Shown here: positions 63,524-64,000 of the stretch, one piece after another
Layout: the number at the start of each line of letters is the position of its first letter
Numbering within the stretch: the stretch's first letter is position 1
NCBI GenBank assembly: GCA_009773335.1
Contig: WRPF01000003.1
Coordinates: 26,596 to 90,595 of the forward strand
Direction: 5' to 3'
Source of the DNA: Caulobacteraceae bacterium
Lineage (GTDB): Bacteria > Pseudomonadota > Alphaproteobacteria > Caulobacterales > Aquidulcibacteraceae
DNA: 64,000 bases
Notes under the pieces: model-generated
Databases searched by the model: none
The model's input: the letters and a program-made list of their open reading frames with translations, nothing else
Told to the model about the DNA's origin: nothing
Program-made: the position numbers and the translations under genes

Positions 63524-64000
63524 ATGACGACTATGCACGATCCCTGGGCACTCAACCTCCGGCGACTGCGCGCCTTCGTCGCTGCGGTGCGCCATGGCGG
63601 CGCTGCGGCGGCGGCGCGCGCCGTCCACGTGTCGCAGCCGGCGGTCACCCAGGGCATCGCCGCGCTTGAGGCGGCGATAGGCGCGGACCTCTTCGTGCGA
63701 CGCCCGGACGGTCTGACGCCCACGGAAGCCGCCCTGGTCTTCCTGCCCCGGGTCGAAGAGGCGCTGGCGGCGATCCGGTCTCCCCGCATCACCGGAACCC
63801 AGGCGCGCGCGTTCCTCGCGCTAGCGCGCGCCGGCGCCTACGCCGCCGCCGGGACCGCAGCCGGGGTCACCGCACCATCCCTTCATCGCGCCGTGGCGGA
63901 CCTTGAATTCGCCGTCGGCGGCAAGCTGGTGAACCGGCGCGGGCGCGGCCACGAACTCACCGCGCGTGGCCGCCAGCTGACGCGCGCCCTGTCGCTCGCG
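63524..64000 (+). CDS. LysR-type regulator with tandem HTH domains, cut by window end
   Basis: About 159 residues visible. A first LysR HTH ([20 protein letters not shown], with [17 protein letters not shown] near 40-57 and LFVRR) is followed by a second copy ([44 protein letters not shown] near 90-150). LysR proteins normally have one such domain. It is divergent from ligKUI with a 95-base gap, so it is the likely LigR-type activator of that operon. The effector domain lies beyond the window. An ATG at 63533 is an alternative start. Confidence 0.87.
   Translation, partial: MTTMHDPWALNLRRLRAFVAAVRHGGAAAAARAVHVSQPAVTQGIAALEAAIGADLFVRRPDGLTPTEAALVFLPRVEEALAAIRSPRITGTQARAFLALARAGAYAAAGTAAGVTAPSLHRAVADLEFAVGGKLVNRRGRGHELTARGRQLTRALSLA

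Overview
The window is a high-GC, densely coded stretch of an alphaproteobacterial chromosome. A Caulobacterales/Hyphomonadaceae- or sphingomonad-like host fits the sphingomonad-type lignin catabolic genes, the TonB receptor, the intergenic hairpin repeats and the ispH-thrB-rnhA neighbourhood, but the exact taxon cannot be fixed from the sequence alone.

Region 1 (1-10.4 kb) is core genome: a REP-associated tyrosine transposase (cut by the window edge) with REP-like hairpins, a lipoprotein, ispH, a glycerate-kinase-like P-loop kinase, thrB, a NamZ/DUF1343 muramidase-family gene with a DOMON-like partner, a GntR regulator coupled to a serine hydrolase, rnhA, a GumN/TraB lipoprotein and tRNA-Arg(CCG). 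Just after the tRNA lie a short tandem repeat and an orphan 3' piece of another tRNA. This looks like the edge of an inserted island.

Region 2 (11-33.4 kb) is an aromatic catabolic island. It holds ligAB (protocatechuate 4,5-dioxygenase) with a P450 and an AraC regulator, and a transposase relic. A set of transcription units follows: PQQ dehydrogenase/NmrA reductase, four small NTF2/SnoaL-like proteins, a Bcr-type exporter, an aldehyde dehydrogenase, a MarR regulator, a lignostilbene-dioxygenase-like enzyme, SDR/DUF3237, a TonB receptor and a VAO/PCMH-type flavocytochrome. Nearly all of these units carry the same palindrome (TAAC-N4-GTTA) 20-150 bases upstream of their starts. I read this as one regulon, probably for a lignin-derived dimer that is converted to a stilbene and cleaved to aromatic aldehydes.

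Region 3 (33.6-51.8 kb) has an AraC regulator, an aryl-alcohol dehydrogenase, an esterase and a one-carbon module: pabB, pabA and folB (folate synthesis), the NAD-dependent formate dehydrogenase fdsGBA-fdhD-fdsD, a decayed pobA, an IclR regulator, ligM (tetrahydrofolate-dependent O-demethylase), metF, purU and folD. Together these encode a closed cycle: methoxyl to methyl-THF to methylene-, methenyl- and formyl-THF, then formate, then CO2 with NADH. Genes that would raise the folate supply sit beside it.

Region 4 (51.8-64 kb) is hydroxycinnamate and protocatechuate catabolism: an AAHS transporter, an amidohydrolase, ferA and ferB (feruloyl-CoA synthetase and hydratase/lyase) with a MarR regulator, a second MarR with a vanillin-dehydrogenase-like gene, then ligI, ligU and ligK of the 4,5-cleavage pathway and a divergent LysR regulator with two HTH domains, cut by the window end. 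The overall route reads ferulate to vanillin to vanillate to protocatechuate to pyruvate plus oxaloacetate. ligC and ligJ are not in the window.
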